NCBI GenBank assembly: GCA_020429045.1
Contig: JAGQLS010000001.1
Location: 111,439 to 175,438 of the forward strand
DNA: 64,000 bases
Reading direction: 5' to 3'
DNA from: Candidatus Woesebacteria bacterium
GTDB lineage: Bacteria; Patescibacteriota; Microgenomatia; UBA1406; GWC2-37-13
This document shows positions 26,265-35,517 of this stretch, piece by piece. The stretch's first letter is position 1, and every line of letters starts with the position of its first letter. The translations under genes were made by a program, and so were the position numbers. The notes under the pieces are model-generated. The model made no database searches. It worked only from the letters and a program-made list of their open reading frames with translations, and had not been told where the DNA came from.

Positions 26265-27046
26265 AAGCGCACAGAATTTACGCCATAGTCCTTCGATACC
26301 TCTACCTGTTGCGCAGGAGCTATGACCGTATGAGCGATATGTTCTACTGGCCTGCGATTGATCTTATCATCTGGGGACTGACGAGTAGTTATTTTTCGTC
26401 GCTGCAAGGCGGCAATCAACAAGTGATATCGATTTTGCTGGGTTCACTCCTATTGTGGATGGTGGTCTGGCGTAGCCAGTATGAGATTTCGGTCAATCTT
26501 CTCGAGGATTTGTGGAATAAAAATTTGATGAATATTTTTGTTGCTCCTTTATCGTTCTATGAATGGATTGCAGCTTTTTATACTCTTGGGATTGTAAAAA
26601 GTATTGTGAGTATATCGTTTGCGGCGATTCTTGCCTTTGTGCTCTATCATACAAACTTTTTGCAGTACAACATCGTATTTGTCCTCTATTTGCCGATTCT
26701 TATTATGTTTGGTTGGACGCTGGGCATGATGATTTCGGCCTTGGTGTTGCGGTTTGGCACGCGGGTACAAACGTTGGCATGGAGTTTCCCTTATCTTGTA
26801 TCACCGTTTGCTGCCATTTATTATCCAATAGCTACTTTACCTCCATTTGCCCGGAAAATTGCATCGATTATCCCGATTAGCTACGTGTTTGAAAGCGGCA
26901 GAGAATATGTGTCAAAAGGAGTGGTTGACTACCATTCGCTTGTTGTTGCCCTTATGATGAGTGTAGTACTTTTGATTCTTGCAACTATTTTCCTCAAAAA
27001 ATCGTTTGACAAACTCCTTCAGAAGGGTCTGGTGAGTGTGTATTAA
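26261..27046 (+). CDS. ABC-2 type transporter permease
   Basis: 261 residues with about six hydrophobic segments. The pattern, an N-terminal cytoplasmic helix (RIYAIVLRYLYLLRRSYDRMSDMFYWP) followed by paired membrane helices and the conserved late SIIPISYVFESGRE block, is typical of ABC-2 permeases. It overlaps the ATPase gene by four bases and ends 12 bases before the convergent secA stop. Substrate unknown. Confidence 0.88.
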   Translation: MKAHRIYAIVLRYLYLLRRSYDRMSDMFYWPAIDLIIWGLTSSYFSSLQGGNQQVISILLGSLLLWMVVWRSQYEISVNLLEDLWNKNLMNIFVAPLSFYEWIAAFYTLGIVKSIVSISFAAILAFVLYHTNFLQYNIVFVLYLPILIMFGWTLGMMISALVLRFGTRVQTLAWSFPYLVSPFAAIYYPIATLPPFARKIASIIPISYVFESGREYVSKGVVDYHSLVVALMMSVVLLILATIFLKKSFDKLLQKGLVSVY

Positions 27047-27058
27047 AAATAAAAAATA

Positions 27059-29872
27059 TTATCCTGTTTGAGGATAATGGCATTTTTTCCACTTCTTTCC
27101 GCTGCCACACCAACACGGGTCGTTTCTTCCTATTTTCTTGTACGGCACTGAGCCTTCTTGCGGTTTAGTTTGCACTTCTGACACGATATGCTGCCCGGAT
27201 TGTTGACTCTTTTGATGAGTTGGTTGAGGTGATCGTACGTGTTTTCGATCGTTTTTCTTCCCCGCTTTCTGACTTTGCGACGTTTGACTTTGGTATGGAT
27301 TGATGCGCGAAGCAGACTGATACTCTACCTCCTTTGGTTGCTCAACAGGCAAATGATGTTCTTTAATATGTTCAATGTCCACACGCAGCACACGACGAAT
27401 AGACTCAAATTGTATATCGGAAATGAGTTTTTCAAACATCGTGAATGCTTCGTTTTTGTACTCCACCAGTGGATCAAGTTGTGCATAGCCGCGCAGATTG
27501 ATACCCTGGCGCAAATCTTCGATTGCAGTCAGGTGCAATGTCCAGAACGTATCGATAGTTGCAAGCACGAGCGACCGCACGATATTTTGCCAGATTTCCT
27601 TGCCAACTTCTTTTTCCTTGTTCGCATAAATCTTTTGTAGTTCTTTCAAAATGTATGCTTGGAAATCTTCTTGATCGTCAAGATCGTTGAGTTTTTTCTT
27701 GAGCACTGTCTTGCTGGCATTTGTTAACACGTGCAGATCTTCGACAAAATCTTCGTCCATTGCCTCGTTGCGCTCGTCAAGGGCAAAATAGGAACCACAA
27801 ATAGCGCTTACATGTTCTTCGATCATTTCAAACAGTTTTTCCTCAAAAGCCTTTTGATCTTTTTCTGGTAAAGAAAGGATATTTTTCCGTAGAGAATAGA
27901 GGATTTCGCGCTGTTTGTTGAGCACGTCATCGTACTCAACCAAGTGCTTGCGGATGTCGAAATTGAAGCCTTCTACTTTTTGCTGTGCCTGTTCAATCGC
28001 GCGAGTGACCATGGAGTGGCTAAGCGGTTGGTCTTCGGGAAATTTGAGCATCGTCATGATGCCCGAAATCTGTTCGCCGCCGAAAATACGCATCACATCG
28101 TCTTCGAGCGAAACATAAAATCTTGTCTCTCCCGGGTCTCCCTGCCGACCGGAACGGCCCCGCAACTGGTTGTCGATACGACGCGATTCGTGGCGCTCGG
28201 TGCCGATAACATAGAGCCCGCCGAGTCCAACAACTTCGTCGTGCGCTGTCTGCCATTCTTGTTCAGCTTTGTTATAGGCTGCATCAGACGTGTAGTCAGC
28301 ACGACGCACTTCGCCGCCAAGCACGATGTCTACACCGCGCCCCGCCATGTTTGTAGCAACAGTGACGGCATGTTTTTTACCGGCTTGCGCAATGATCCGC
28401 GCTTCGTTTTCGTGATTTTTCGCATTGAGTAATTCATGAGGAATGCCTTTCTGTTTAAGCAGTCTCGAGACAAGCTCATTTTTATCTATCGATGTCGTAC
28501 CGACCAAAACCGGCCTGCCTGCTTTATATTGTTCGGCAATGTCTTCGACAACGGCGTTGAACTTCACTTTCATAGTTTTGTATATTTTATCGGTCTCATC
28601 TTTGCGCATGATCGGCATGTTGGTTGGCACGACGAGCACTTCGGTGCCATAAATTTTGTGAAACTCCTCTGCTTCTGTCTGGGCCGTACCGGTCATACCG
28701 GCAAGTTTGTCATACATACGGAAGTAATTTTGAAGCGAAACAGTAGCGAGAGTTTTTGACTCTTGCTTGATCGGTACACCTTCTTTGGCTTCAATCGCCT
28801 GATGTAATCCTTCAGAAAATCGTCGTCCTTCAAGCAGGCGCCCGGTAAACTCGTCGACGATAACGACTTCGTTATTGCGAACGATGTACTCTTTATCGTT
28901 GTTGAACAAAGTATTTGCTTTGAGTGCAGCCTCGATGTGGTACAGTGTGTCGAAATCTTTTTCGTAAATATTGGAAACGCCAAGCAGCTGCTCTATTTTT
29001 TCGATACCGTCTTCGGTCAAATGAGCGGTTCGCAACTTTTCATCGATAGCATAATCTTTTTCTGATTGGAGTTTGTTTACGATTTTTGCGTAGTCATAAT
29101 ATTTTGAGGTATCTTGTTCGTAAGGCGCAGAAATGATGTGCGGGGTGCGGGCTTCGTCGATGAGTACGGAATCTGCCTCGTCGACTATGGCATACGAAAA
29201 TCCGCGTTGCACCATCTGATCGGTACGCTGCGCCATGTTGTCGCGCAGGTAATCGAATCCAAACTCCGAATTGATACCATAGGTTACGTCTGCAGCATAT
29301 GCTTCTTTGCGGGTTATGGATCGCAGGTGCGCGAGGCGCGGATCGGGATAATCGGGATTGGTGAAATCGGGATCAAACATAAATGATTCTCCGGAAATGA
29401 TTGCGGAGGTAGAAAGCCCGAGAAAATGAAAAATTTGCCCCATCCACCCTGCGTCGCGGCGTGCCAGATAATCGTTTACCGTGACAAGATGCGCCCCTTT
29501 CCCCAATAAGGCGTTGAGATAAAGCGGTGCGGTTGCGGTAAGCGTTTTTCCTTCTCCGGTTTTTTGCTCGACTACTTTTCCTTCGTGAAGTGCTATGGCG
29601 GCAATAAGCTGCACATCGTAGTGGCGCTGGCCAAGGGTGCGACGCGCTGCTTCACGCACCAGTGCAAAACTTCGCGGGAGGATCCCTTCCAGTGCTTCGT
29701 CTGAAGTATCGGTGCGAAGTGTTGCTTTAAGTTGCTCTGTTTCTTCGACAAACGCTTTGTCTGCAAGATCGCGCATCTCACTTTCCAGCGCGTTTATGCT
29801 GTCAACAATTTTTTGTAATCGGTTGAGTTCTTTTTTGTTGAAATCAAAAAGATCGGTGATAAATGAAAACAC
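27059..29872 (-). CDS. secA: preprotein translocase ATPase SecA
   Basis: 937 residues. It is the motor of Sec-dependent protein export at the membrane. Visible elements: Walker A QKTGEGKTLTA, the VDEADSVLIDEARTP DEAD motif, the preprotein-crosslinking region after residue 220, NMAGRGVDI and GTERHESRRIDNQLRGRSGRQGDPG in the second motor domain, and the C-terminal zinc motif NDPCWCGSGKKWKKCH that binds SecB or the ribosome in other bacteria. A Gln/Ser-rich linker precedes the zinc tail. Full length for the family. The upstream region (29873-30036) is AT-rich. Confidence 0.98.
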   Translation of the reverse strand: MFSFITDLFDFNKKELNRLQKIVDSINALESEMRDLADKAFVEETEQLKATLRTDTSDEALEGILPRSFALVREAARRTLGQRHYDVQLIAAIALHEGKVVEQKTGEGKTLTATAPLYLNALLGKGAHLVTVNDYLARRDAGWMGQIFHFLGLSTSAIISGESFMFDPDFTNPDYPDPRLAHLRSITRKEAYAADVTYGINSEFGFDYLRDNMAQRTDQMVQRGFSYAIVDEADSVLIDEARTPHIISAPYEQDTSKYYDYAKIVNKLQSEKDYAIDEKLRTAHLTEDGIEKIEQLLGVSNIYEKDFDTLYHIEAALKANTLFNNDKEYIVRNNEVVIVDEFTGRLLEGRRFSEGLHQAIEAKEGVPIKQESKTLATVSLQNYFRMYDKLAGMTGTAQTEAEEFHKIYGTEVLVVPTNMPIMRKDETDKIYKTMKVKFNAVVEDIAEQYKAGRPVLVGTTSIDKNELVSRLLKQKGIPHELLNAKNHENEARIIAQAGKKHAVTVATNMAGRGVDIVLGGEVRRADYTSDAAYNKAEQEWQTAHDEVVGLGGLYVIGTERHESRRIDNQLRGRSGRQGDPGETRFYVSLEDDVMRIFGGEQISGIMTMLKFPEDQPLSHSMVTRAIEQAQQKVEGFNFDIRKHLVEYDDVLNKQREILYSLRKNILSLPEKDQKAFEEKLFEMIEEHVSAICGSYFALDERNEAMDEDFVEDLHVLTNASKTVLKKKLNDLDDQEDFQAYILKELQKIYANKEKEVGKEIWQNIVRSLVLATIDTFWTLHLTAIEDLRQGINLRGYAQLDPLVEYKNEAFTMFEKLISDIQFESIRRVLRVDIEHIKEHHLPVEQPKEVEYQSASRINPYQSQTSQSQKAGKKNDRKHVRSPQPTHQKSQQSGQHIVSEVQTKPQEGSVPYKKIGRNDPCWCGSGKKWKKCHYPQTG

Positions 29873-30036
29873 AAAAAAATATAATTAATAAAATGATGGT
29901 GGACAAACAAGCGTCATGCAAAAATATACTTCTACCAATGCGCTCACAATTTGTAAAAATAAAATAAAAATATTCAGAAAAATAAACATATGAAATATAC
30001 GCTTAAAGTAACTTCTGATGTCTTTTAGACAACTGC

Positions 30037-30714
30037 TCACTGCAGGAAATATTCATTAGGAATGACGAGCACCTTCTGGGCAGAAAAGCGTGTTGATTGT
30101 TCGTCGTCTGCGGATCGCTTCACGACAACGTGTATCGAATCGCCTTCCTTAAGCTTCGAAAATCCTATGGTTGAAAGCTCCAGTGTGTCGATATCTAGCA
30201 TTTCCTGGTTAGAATTTGTTTCAATGTCAAATGTTAATGTATCCTTTTCCAGTGTGACAACTTCGATTGAATAATCGTCTGCATTCACTTGGGAAATTTT
30301 GCCTGAAAATATATGGTACGCCTGGTCAAAGTACATATTATTTGCAGTCACTACGCCATCTATTTCCGGACCAGAAACAAAAACGTAGTCGTTTTTTGCT
30401 ACATCGTCAAGCGCTCCTTCTTTAAAGTTTGCCCCAGCATCATACACCTTGGTGAGCGTATCGTCGTATGACACAGACGTTTTCTTTCCATCCAGATCGA
30501 GGATGAGGTCGCCTGCTTCGATGCTTTGGACATATCCGGCCACTGCTTTTTTGTCGCTTGCAAGACCTGCCACGGTTTCTGCAACCTTTTCTTTAATTTT
30601 ATCTACCTCTTTGTCTATTGCTCCAGATGGCGAAGCGTCTTGCGAATAGACAGGAATAACAATTCCTGCAACCAAAAAAGCTGCGATGATGGTGCCGGTG
30701 AAATATTTATTCAT
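30037..30714 (-). CDS. exported protein with OB-like (DUF5666-type) repeats
   Basis: 225 residues. The N-terminus is a Sec signal peptide (basic start, hydrophobic IIAAFLVAGIVIPV, then a site near SQDASP). After a short helical stretch (KEVDKIKEKVAETVAG) two or three beta-rich units follow: VAGYVQSIEAGDLILDLDGKK, YVFVSGPEIDGVVTANNMYF and IFSGKISQVNADDYSIEV, each with the pattern of small OB-like domains. It is probably surface-located. It overlaps the upstream gene by eight bases, so the two are translationally coupled. Function unknown. Confidence 0.78.
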   Translation of the reverse strand: MNKYFTGTIIAAFLVAGIVIPVYSQDASPSGAIDKEVDKIKEKVAETVAGLASDKKAVAGYVQSIEAGDLILDLDGKKTSVSYDDTLTKVYDAGANFKEGALDDVAKNDYVFVSGPEIDGVVTANNMYFDQAYHIFSGKISQVNADDYSIEVVTLEKDTLTFDIETNSNQEMLDIDTLELSTIGFSKLKEGDSIHVVVKRSADDEQSTRFSAQKVLVIPNEYFLQ

Positions 30715-31138
30715 TGTTTACATAATAAACATATAACGTTATCTGTTGAGGTGTGCTATTGTCAGTATACGCGCTTATTTGAATCATATTTTCTCCTTTT
30801 GCAAGAGGAAAATTGTATGAAAATGTTTCCTTGTCATTTTTGAATGCTATCTGGTGTGCGGGTGACTGCATGACGATGAGGCTGTTCTTTGCCACATCGC
30901 CTGAGATGGTGATCTCGTTTGCGTCAACGACGATGCCGGACTCTGGTTGAGAAATAGTAAGATTGGCTATTTTGTTGCCGGCAGTCGAAGAGGTAACATT
31001 TTTGTTGTTTGCTTCTTGGGCTACGGGTACGATTTTGGTGTCCCGCCCAAGCCCTCCAGAGCTTATGAGCATGACTACGGCAACGAGTATGCCACATGTT
31101 GCACCGAAAACGATTGCCAGTATTGTTTCTTTTTTCAT
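30707..31138 (-). CDS. membrane-anchored protein with Ig-like beta domain
   Basis: 143 residues. One N-terminal transmembrane helix (TILAIVFGATCGILVAVVML) is followed by a linker rich in Asn and Thr and then a beta-sandwich-like domain: LTISQPESGIVVDANEITISGDVAKNSLIV, FSYNFPLAKGENMIQISAYTDN. The pattern resembles the bacterial Ig-like/glucodextranase-type domains on cell surface proteins. It overlaps the exported protein gene by eight bases. Likely an envelope protein; no specific function. Confidence 0.76.
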   Translation of the reverse strand: MKKETILAIVFGATCGILVAVVMLISSGGLGRDTKIVPVAQEANNKNVTSSTAGNKIANLTISQPESGIVVDANEITISGDVAKNSLIVMQSPAHQIAFKNDKETFSYNFPLAKGENMIQISAYTDNSTPQQITLYVYYVNNE

Positions 31139-31239
31139 AGGTTAGCTCAAAAGTATATAAAGTTTAAAATTATAAGCTCTTTCGTTCGCTCGAAACCATA
31201 TTTTCTCGCGCCTTTCCCTCACTATCGTTCGGCCGGTCA

Positions 31240-31256
31240 CCCGCCGATTCGGCGGG
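31240..31256. repeat. palindromic GC-rich hairpin element
   Basis: CCCGCCGATTCGGCGGG: an eight-base perfect inverted repeat around one base. The same palindrome with one changed centre base occurs at 43828-43844, and weaker variants at 42042-42060 and 52364-52379. All lie between genes, so this is a small dispersed repeat family, possibly acting as transcript ends. Confidence 0.7.
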
Positions 31257-31291
31257 CAGGCCTTCGAAAATACGGCATCTTCGCTCACGAT

Positions 31292-32224
31292 TTACGTTTT
31301 ACGCTTCAAGTGACAAGTTATTCTGTGAAACACTTCCGGAATCGTTGCAATGAGTTCAGATACATTATACCAATATCCTTTTTTTTCAAAAAGCGATTCA
31401 GCGGCTCGTTTTTCTACAAACGATGCAAGAACTGCCGATGGTATGGGATCATTTTTTGCCGCAAGCGAAACAATAAGCCCTGCGAGCACATCGCCGGTAC
31501 CACCTTTTGCCAGCCCTTGGTTGCCGCCTCGCACGATATGTGTCGTTGTACCATCTGTCACGACATCGTCGATAGATTTTAATACTATAACACATTTGTA
31601 CTCTCGCGCGCGCTCTTCTGTATGCTTTGCTTTTTCTTCGATTGATAGGCCATCAAGTGACATTTCAAACAACTCCTCAAATTCTTTCAAATGAGGGGTA
31701 ATGATTGCGGGTCGGCTAAGCTTGGTAAGCCACGAAGGTTCCATCATCTGCAGTGCGCCAGCATCTATTACAAACTGTTTGTGAGGGTAGACAGAAAGGA
31801 TGTGATGCGTCAACCCCCTGGTGAGTGCACCTTCGTCGCTTAAGTTAAGAATTTCTGCAAATGATTGATGTCTGGATGCTAAATGCTGTTTTTTTGATTC
31901 ACTTCGCATCATGCCGGGCCCAATGAGAATGGCATCGTCTTCTTCGATATAGTGAGGAATATCTTTGCGGTGAATAACGATCCCATTGCGAAAGGTCGTC
32001 TTAAGATGCGCCATAATTTCATTATTTTCCTGTGTCGAGGCATAGTGCACCATGTCGACAAAGTGAGAGGCGATTTCTGCTGCCCACAACGAAGCAGCGT
32101 GAAATAGTGAAGACCCGCCGATGATGAGCACCTTACCATTTTGACCTTTGTGTGCATCTTTTGGTGGAATGTACACATGTTTAAGAAACGGTTGAATGGC
32201 GTCAGGCTGTGTAGTACGTATCAT
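31292..32224 (-). CDS. nnrD: ADP/ATP-dependent NAD(P)H-hydrate dehydratase
   Basis: 310 residues. It is a ribokinase-like fold: KGQNGKVLIIGGSSLFHAASLWAAEIA at the start, DAGALQMM, AIITPHLKEFEELF and the nucleotide-binding AKGGTGDVLAGL. It repairs hydrated NAD(P)H in metabolite clean-up. The epimerase (NnrE) domain that is often fused at the N-terminus is absent. It is the last gene before a 335-base region, on the opposite strand from alaS. Family call is firm. Confidence 0.88.
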   Translation of the reverse strand: MIRTTQPDAIQPFLKHVYIPPKDAHKGQNGKVLIIGGSSLFHAASLWAAEIASHFVDMVHYASTQENNEIMAHLKTTFRNGIVIHRKDIPHYIEEDDAILIGPGMMRSESKKQHLASRHQSFAEILNLSDEGALTRGLTHHILSVYPHKQFVIDAGALQMMEPSWLTKLSRPAIITPHLKEFEELFEMSLDGLSIEEKAKHTEERAREYKCVIVLKSIDDVVTDGTTTHIVRGGNQGLAKGGTGDVLAGLIVSLAAKNDPIPSAVLASFVEKRAAESLFEKKGYWYNVSELIATIPEVFHRITCHLKRKT

Positions 32225-32319
32225 ATGTCAAGCAAGATAGTATTGTAATAGATTGTTTCTATTGTATCAACAAAAGAGAGCGTGTAACGTAAAGCTTATA
32301 CCTTAAAACTTTAAACTTG

Positions 32320-32377
32320 TAGCTTGAAACGAAATGTAAAAGAATAAATATATACGAAGAGTTAGCAATTTTTGAAT
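32320..32377. repeat. dispersed intergenic repeat, copy 1
   Basis: About 58 bases beginning TAGCTTGAAACGAAATGTAA; the first 23 bases are identical to those at 43761, and the whole unit is about 85 percent identical by eye, ending in a shared CAATTTTT segment. Both copies lie upstream of housekeeping genes. A looser relative may be present near 7183. Confidence 0.75.
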
Positions 32378-32545
32378 CTCCACGTGTTTGAGGAGTGTAA
32401 ACGACGAGTTTGGAGATGAGAAAATTGGTAACTCAAGCCATATATGTTTGAGCATAAGGGAAAGAAAATACGGTATCGAGCAAACGAAAAAGCTTATAAT
32501 ATGTCCCTTGTAACTTTTTCGCTTTCAACTCTATAGAGTTTATTC

Positions 32546-32551
32546 TATAAT
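32546..32551 (+). promoter_or_regulatory. -10 box for alaS
   Basis: TATAAT, eight bases before the alaS ATG at 32560, so the transcript is likely leaderless. Confidence 0.65.
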
Positions 32552-32559
32552 ATCATTCT

Positions 32560-34383
32560 ATGAAGCTCTCCCACAAAGCATTAAGACAAAAATACGCAGA
32601 CCACCTCATAGCGCACAAACACGTCGAAGCCCCCCCTATTTCTCTTGTGCCTCAAGATGATCCTACCACCCTCTTCACCGGGTCAGGCATGCAACAGTTC
32701 GTGCCCTATCTGCTTGGCAAAGCGCACCCGCTTGGCACACGACTTTTCAATATTCAGCCCTGCATCCGCGTGCAGGATATTGAGGAAGTGGGAGACAATC
32801 GCCACGATACGTTTTTTGAAATGATGGGAAACTGGTCGCTCGGCGATTATTTCAAAAAAGAACAGCTTTCATGGTTTTTTGCCTTTCTCACTGATACGAA
32901 AATTGGGCTCGGGCTTGAGCCGGAGCGGCTCTATGTAACGGTTTTCCAGGGAGACGAACACATTCCAAAAGATGCAGAAAGTATCGCGATCTGGCAAGAA
33001 CTTTTTTCACAAGCCGGGGTTGAACCAACGCTTGGTGAACGGATTGTAACCTATGATGCTACAAAAAACTGGTGGTCGCGGGCAGGTGTGCCAGACCAGA
33101 TGCCGGCGGGCGAACCAGGGGGGCCAGACAGCGAGGTGTTTTATCGATTTGACCTTGACCACGATCCGGCATTTGGCACAAAGTGCCACCCAAACTGCGA
33201 TTGTGGCAGATTTCTCGAGATCGGCAATTCGGTATTTATGCAGTACAAAAAAAATGAACAGGGAGCATTCGATGAACTGCCAAAAAAGAATGTTGATTTC
33301 GGCGGCGGGTTGGAGCGACTCCTTTCCGCCGGAAATAACGAACCCGACATGTTCAAAACCGATGTATTTACCCCTGTTGTCAGCGTCGTTGAGAATGCAG
33401 TCAAACAAGAATATCACTCAAGCGATCAAAAACCCGCTATGCGCATCATCGCCGACCACATAAAAACAGCAACTTTTATCATCAAAACCGGCGTTACCCC
33501 ATCAAACAAAGAACAAGGGTATGTACTGCGCAGGCTGTTGCGAAGAGCGATGGTCAAAATTCGTACGCTCAACACCAGTTTTTCAACCAAAGAAATAGAA
33601 CCAATTGTCAAAGAAGTCGTGCATACGTACGATGGTATTTACTTTGAAGCACAAAAAGATAGCACGCATATCATCGATGTCGTCGGCAACGAAGTCGAAC
33701 GATTCAAAAAAACACTTGAAAAGGGCATGAGGGAAATTGAAAAAAGAGATGTTATTGATGGAAAAGGCGCGTTTGATTTGTACCAAAGCTATGGGTTTCC
33801 GTTCGAAATAACGCAGGAAATCGTTGCAGAGCGCGGTCAGGACATAAGCGAAGAAGAATTTGAGCAAGCAAAGACCCACCATCAGGAAGTCTCACGGACG
33901 TCTGCGAAGAATAAATTTAGGGGGGGTTTAGCAGACCACGCCGAGCAAACCATCAAATATCATACCGCGACCCACCTCATCCATCAGGCGCTTTTCGATG
34001 TTGTGGGAGAGGTAAGGCAGGAAGGATCAAACATAACAGCTCAGCGCTTGCGATTTGATTTTTATACCGAAAGAAAACCAACAGATGATGATATAAAAAC
34101 GGTGGAAAAAACAGTGAACCACAAGATTACTGAAGCACTGCCCGTGCGCATGCAGGTTATGGACAAGCAAGAAGCTATGGCTGCCGGTGCCCGCGCATTT
34201 TTCAAGGAAAAGTATCCTGAAAAAGTGAATGTTTACTATATCGGCGATGAGGATGTGAAAAAAGCCTATTCAAAAGAACTATGTGGTGGTCCTCATGTAA
34301 AAAATACCAAGGAGATTGGTAGTATAAAGATTGTCAAACTAAAAAAAATCGGCAGCAACATGTACCGCCTCTACGCGGAATAA
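32560..34383 (+). CDS. alaS: alanyl-tRNA synthetase, shortened form
   Basis: 607 residues compared with about 870 in most bacteria. Class II catalytic core: FTGSGMQQFVPYL, NIQPCIRVQDIEEVGDNRHDTFFEMMGNWSLGDYF and FGGGLERLL; then the tRNA-recognition helices, then the editing domain with HTATHLIHQAL (HxxxH) and CGGPHVKNT (CxxxH), which bind zinc and remove mischarged Ser or Gly. The protein ends right after the editing domain (GSNMYRLYAE); the coiled-coil and DHHA1-type C-Ala domain is missing. It would act as a monomer with editing kept (inference). The zinc loop CHPNCDCGRFLEIGN is also visible. Confidence 0.96.
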   Translation: MKLSHKALRQKYADHLIAHKHVEAPPISLVPQDDPTTLFTGSGMQQFVPYLLGKAHPLGTRLFNIQPCIRVQDIEEVGDNRHDTFFEMMGNWSLGDYFKKEQLSWFFAFLTDTKIGLGLEPERLYVTVFQGDEHIPKDAESIAIWQELFSQAGVEPTLGERIVTYDATKNWWSRAGVPDQMPAGEPGGPDSEVFYRFDLDHDPAFGTKCHPNCDCGRFLEIGNSVFMQYKKNEQGAFDELPKKNVDFGGGLERLLSAGNNEPDMFKTDVFTPVVSVVENAVKQEYHSSDQKPAMRIIADHIKTATFIIKTGVTPSNKEQGYVLRRLLRRAMVKIRTLNTSFSTKEIEPIVKEVVHTYDGIYFEAQKDSTHIIDVVGNEVERFKKTLEKGMREIEKRDVIDGKGAFDLYQSYGFPFEITQEIVAERGQDISEEEFEQAKTHHQEVSRTSAKNKFRGGLADHAEQTIKYHTATHLIHQALFDVVGEVRQEGSNITAQRLRFDFYTERKPTDDDIKTVEKTVNHKITEALPVRMQVMDKQEAMAAGARAFFKEKYPEKVNVYYIGDEDVKKAYSKELCGGPHVKNTKEIGSIKIVKLKKIGSNMYRLYAE

Positions 34384-34436
34384 AATCTTTTTCTTCAACA
34401 TCGAGACTGATTTTTTATGATATACTATGAGTCTGT

Positions 34437-35069
34437 ATGGAATATGCTGTTCCTCATGTAGATCAAAATGAAAATCTCACTCCTGAAATGATTTTTGCCC
34501 ATTTGTTTCCCAGTTGCTCTTTTGATGAACTTTCCCATGCTTGGTGGGGTAGATGCAGAGAAGTCATAAATAAAATTAACGGTTTTGGATACGTCGACCA
34601 AGAAATATTATACGCTATCACCAATGGTAGATCGCTTACGCGTAGACTTGACTTTATTCTCTACCCCTCACAACATTTTTTTAATCAAAATAGACTTTAT
34701 TCTCCTCAAATACCTCTCCCTCATGATCAATCTGTCAAAAGAATACGTGATTTACTATCTAGAGATGCAAAGTGGCTTACTGAATACGAAATTTTGGGCG
34801 GGACGCTTAAGACAATGACGCCTCTTTTTTTTAACGCCAATTCATTGAAATTCATAAGCCCACTTAACAGACTCTTTTATAATGAAGAGAAGGGCAGACT
34901 GATGGTTCCTACCTATATTACTGGTATTATAAAAGATCAAAATCCATCCGGGCTTATTTATTACGTCCACGGAGACAACCGGATAGGTCATGGTGGTATT
35001 GCCCGCGGACGCAGAAATCCATTCCCAACAATCGGGCAAGGATTTGTTCCAGGTCTTGCAAACGGATAA
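34437..35069 (+). CDS. hypothetical protein, 210 residues
   Basis: Not recognised. A TATACT box lies ten bases before the ATG. The protein is soluble with many aromatic residues, and the C-terminal third is Gly-rich (GHGGIARGRRNPFPTIGQGF). No signal peptide or membrane segment. It stands alone on the plus strand between alaS and the tRNA-binding protein gene. No function suggested. Confidence 0.68.
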   Translation: MEYAVPHVDQNENLTPEMIFAHLFPSCSFDELSHAWWGRCREVINKINGFGYVDQEILYAITNGRSLTRRLDFILYPSQHFFNQNRLYSPQIPLPHDQSVKRIRDLLSRDAKWLTEYEILGGTLKTMTPLFFNANSLKFISPLNRLFYNEEKGRLMVPTYITGIIKDQNPSGLIYYVHGDNRIGHGGIARGRRNPFPTIGQGFVPGLANG

Positions 35070-35113
35070 ACGGACTCTTCATTTTCTAGCTTTGTAGTGA
35101 TATACTTGTCGAT

Positions 35114-35467
35114 ATGAAATCCGATTCTTCACCAAAACCATCTATCGCGTTCAGCGACTTTCAGAAACTCGACCTACGTGTAGGCAAAGTAATCGATGCC
35201 ACGAACATTGTGCAATCGCGCAAGCTTATCGAACTTACTGTCGACTTGGGTGAAGAGCACGGTGTGCAAACCGTCTTTACCGGCATGCGCACATGGTATA
35301 CTCCCCAAGACTATATCGGCAAACAATTTCTCTTTGTTGTCAACCTCGAACCCAAAAAAATGATGGGAAAGGAATGCGGTAGTATGATGCTCGCAGCAGA
35401 CGAAGACGGCACACCGCTTCTTCTTGAAATTTCTTCTACCATCCCTCTTGGTCTCCCTGTCTGGTAG
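35114..35467 (+). CDS. tRNA-binding (EMAP/Trbp111/CsaA-like) OB-fold protein
   Basis: 117 residues. The domain FSDFQKLDLRVGKVIDA...SRKLIELTVDLGE...VFTGMRTWYTPQDYIGKQFLFVVNLEPKKMMGKECGSMMLAA is the tRNA-binding OB fold shared by the C-terminal part of methionyl-tRNA synthetase, Trbp111 and CsaA. As a free protein it may be a tRNA chaperone or a detached MetRS domain. It has a TATACT box seven bases before its ATG, so it is probably transcribed by itself. Confidence 0.87.
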   Translation: MKSDSSPKPSIAFSDFQKLDLRVGKVIDATNIVQSRKLIELTVDLGEEHGVQTVFTGMRTWYTPQDYIGKQFLFVVNLEPKKMMGKECGSMMLAADEDGTPLLLEISSTIPLGLPVW

Positions 35468-35504
35468 CTTATTTTTTTAGCTTTATTATTATAGGTTGTC
35501 ATGA

Positions 35505-35510
35505 TATAAT
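35505..35510 (+). promoter_or_regulatory. -10 box for the 506-residue gene
   Basis: TATAAT, seven bases before the ATG at 35518. No clear -35 box. Confidence 0.6.
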
Positions 35511-35517
35511 TAACGCT

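Larger units (their letters stand above)
32225..32559. other. intergenic region between nnrD and alaS
   Basis: 335 AT-rich bases between divergent genes. No convincing reading frame or structured RNA was seen. It contains one copy of a dispersed repeat (32320-32377) and, at its right end, the alaS -10 box. A T-box or other aminoacyl-tRNA-synthetase leader was looked for and not found. Confidence 0.6.

Noticed and set aside
32225..32559. Possible T-box or other riboswitch before alaS
   Set aside because: No T-box sequence, specifier loop or terminator seen, and the alaS -10 box is eight bases from the ATG, leaving no leader.
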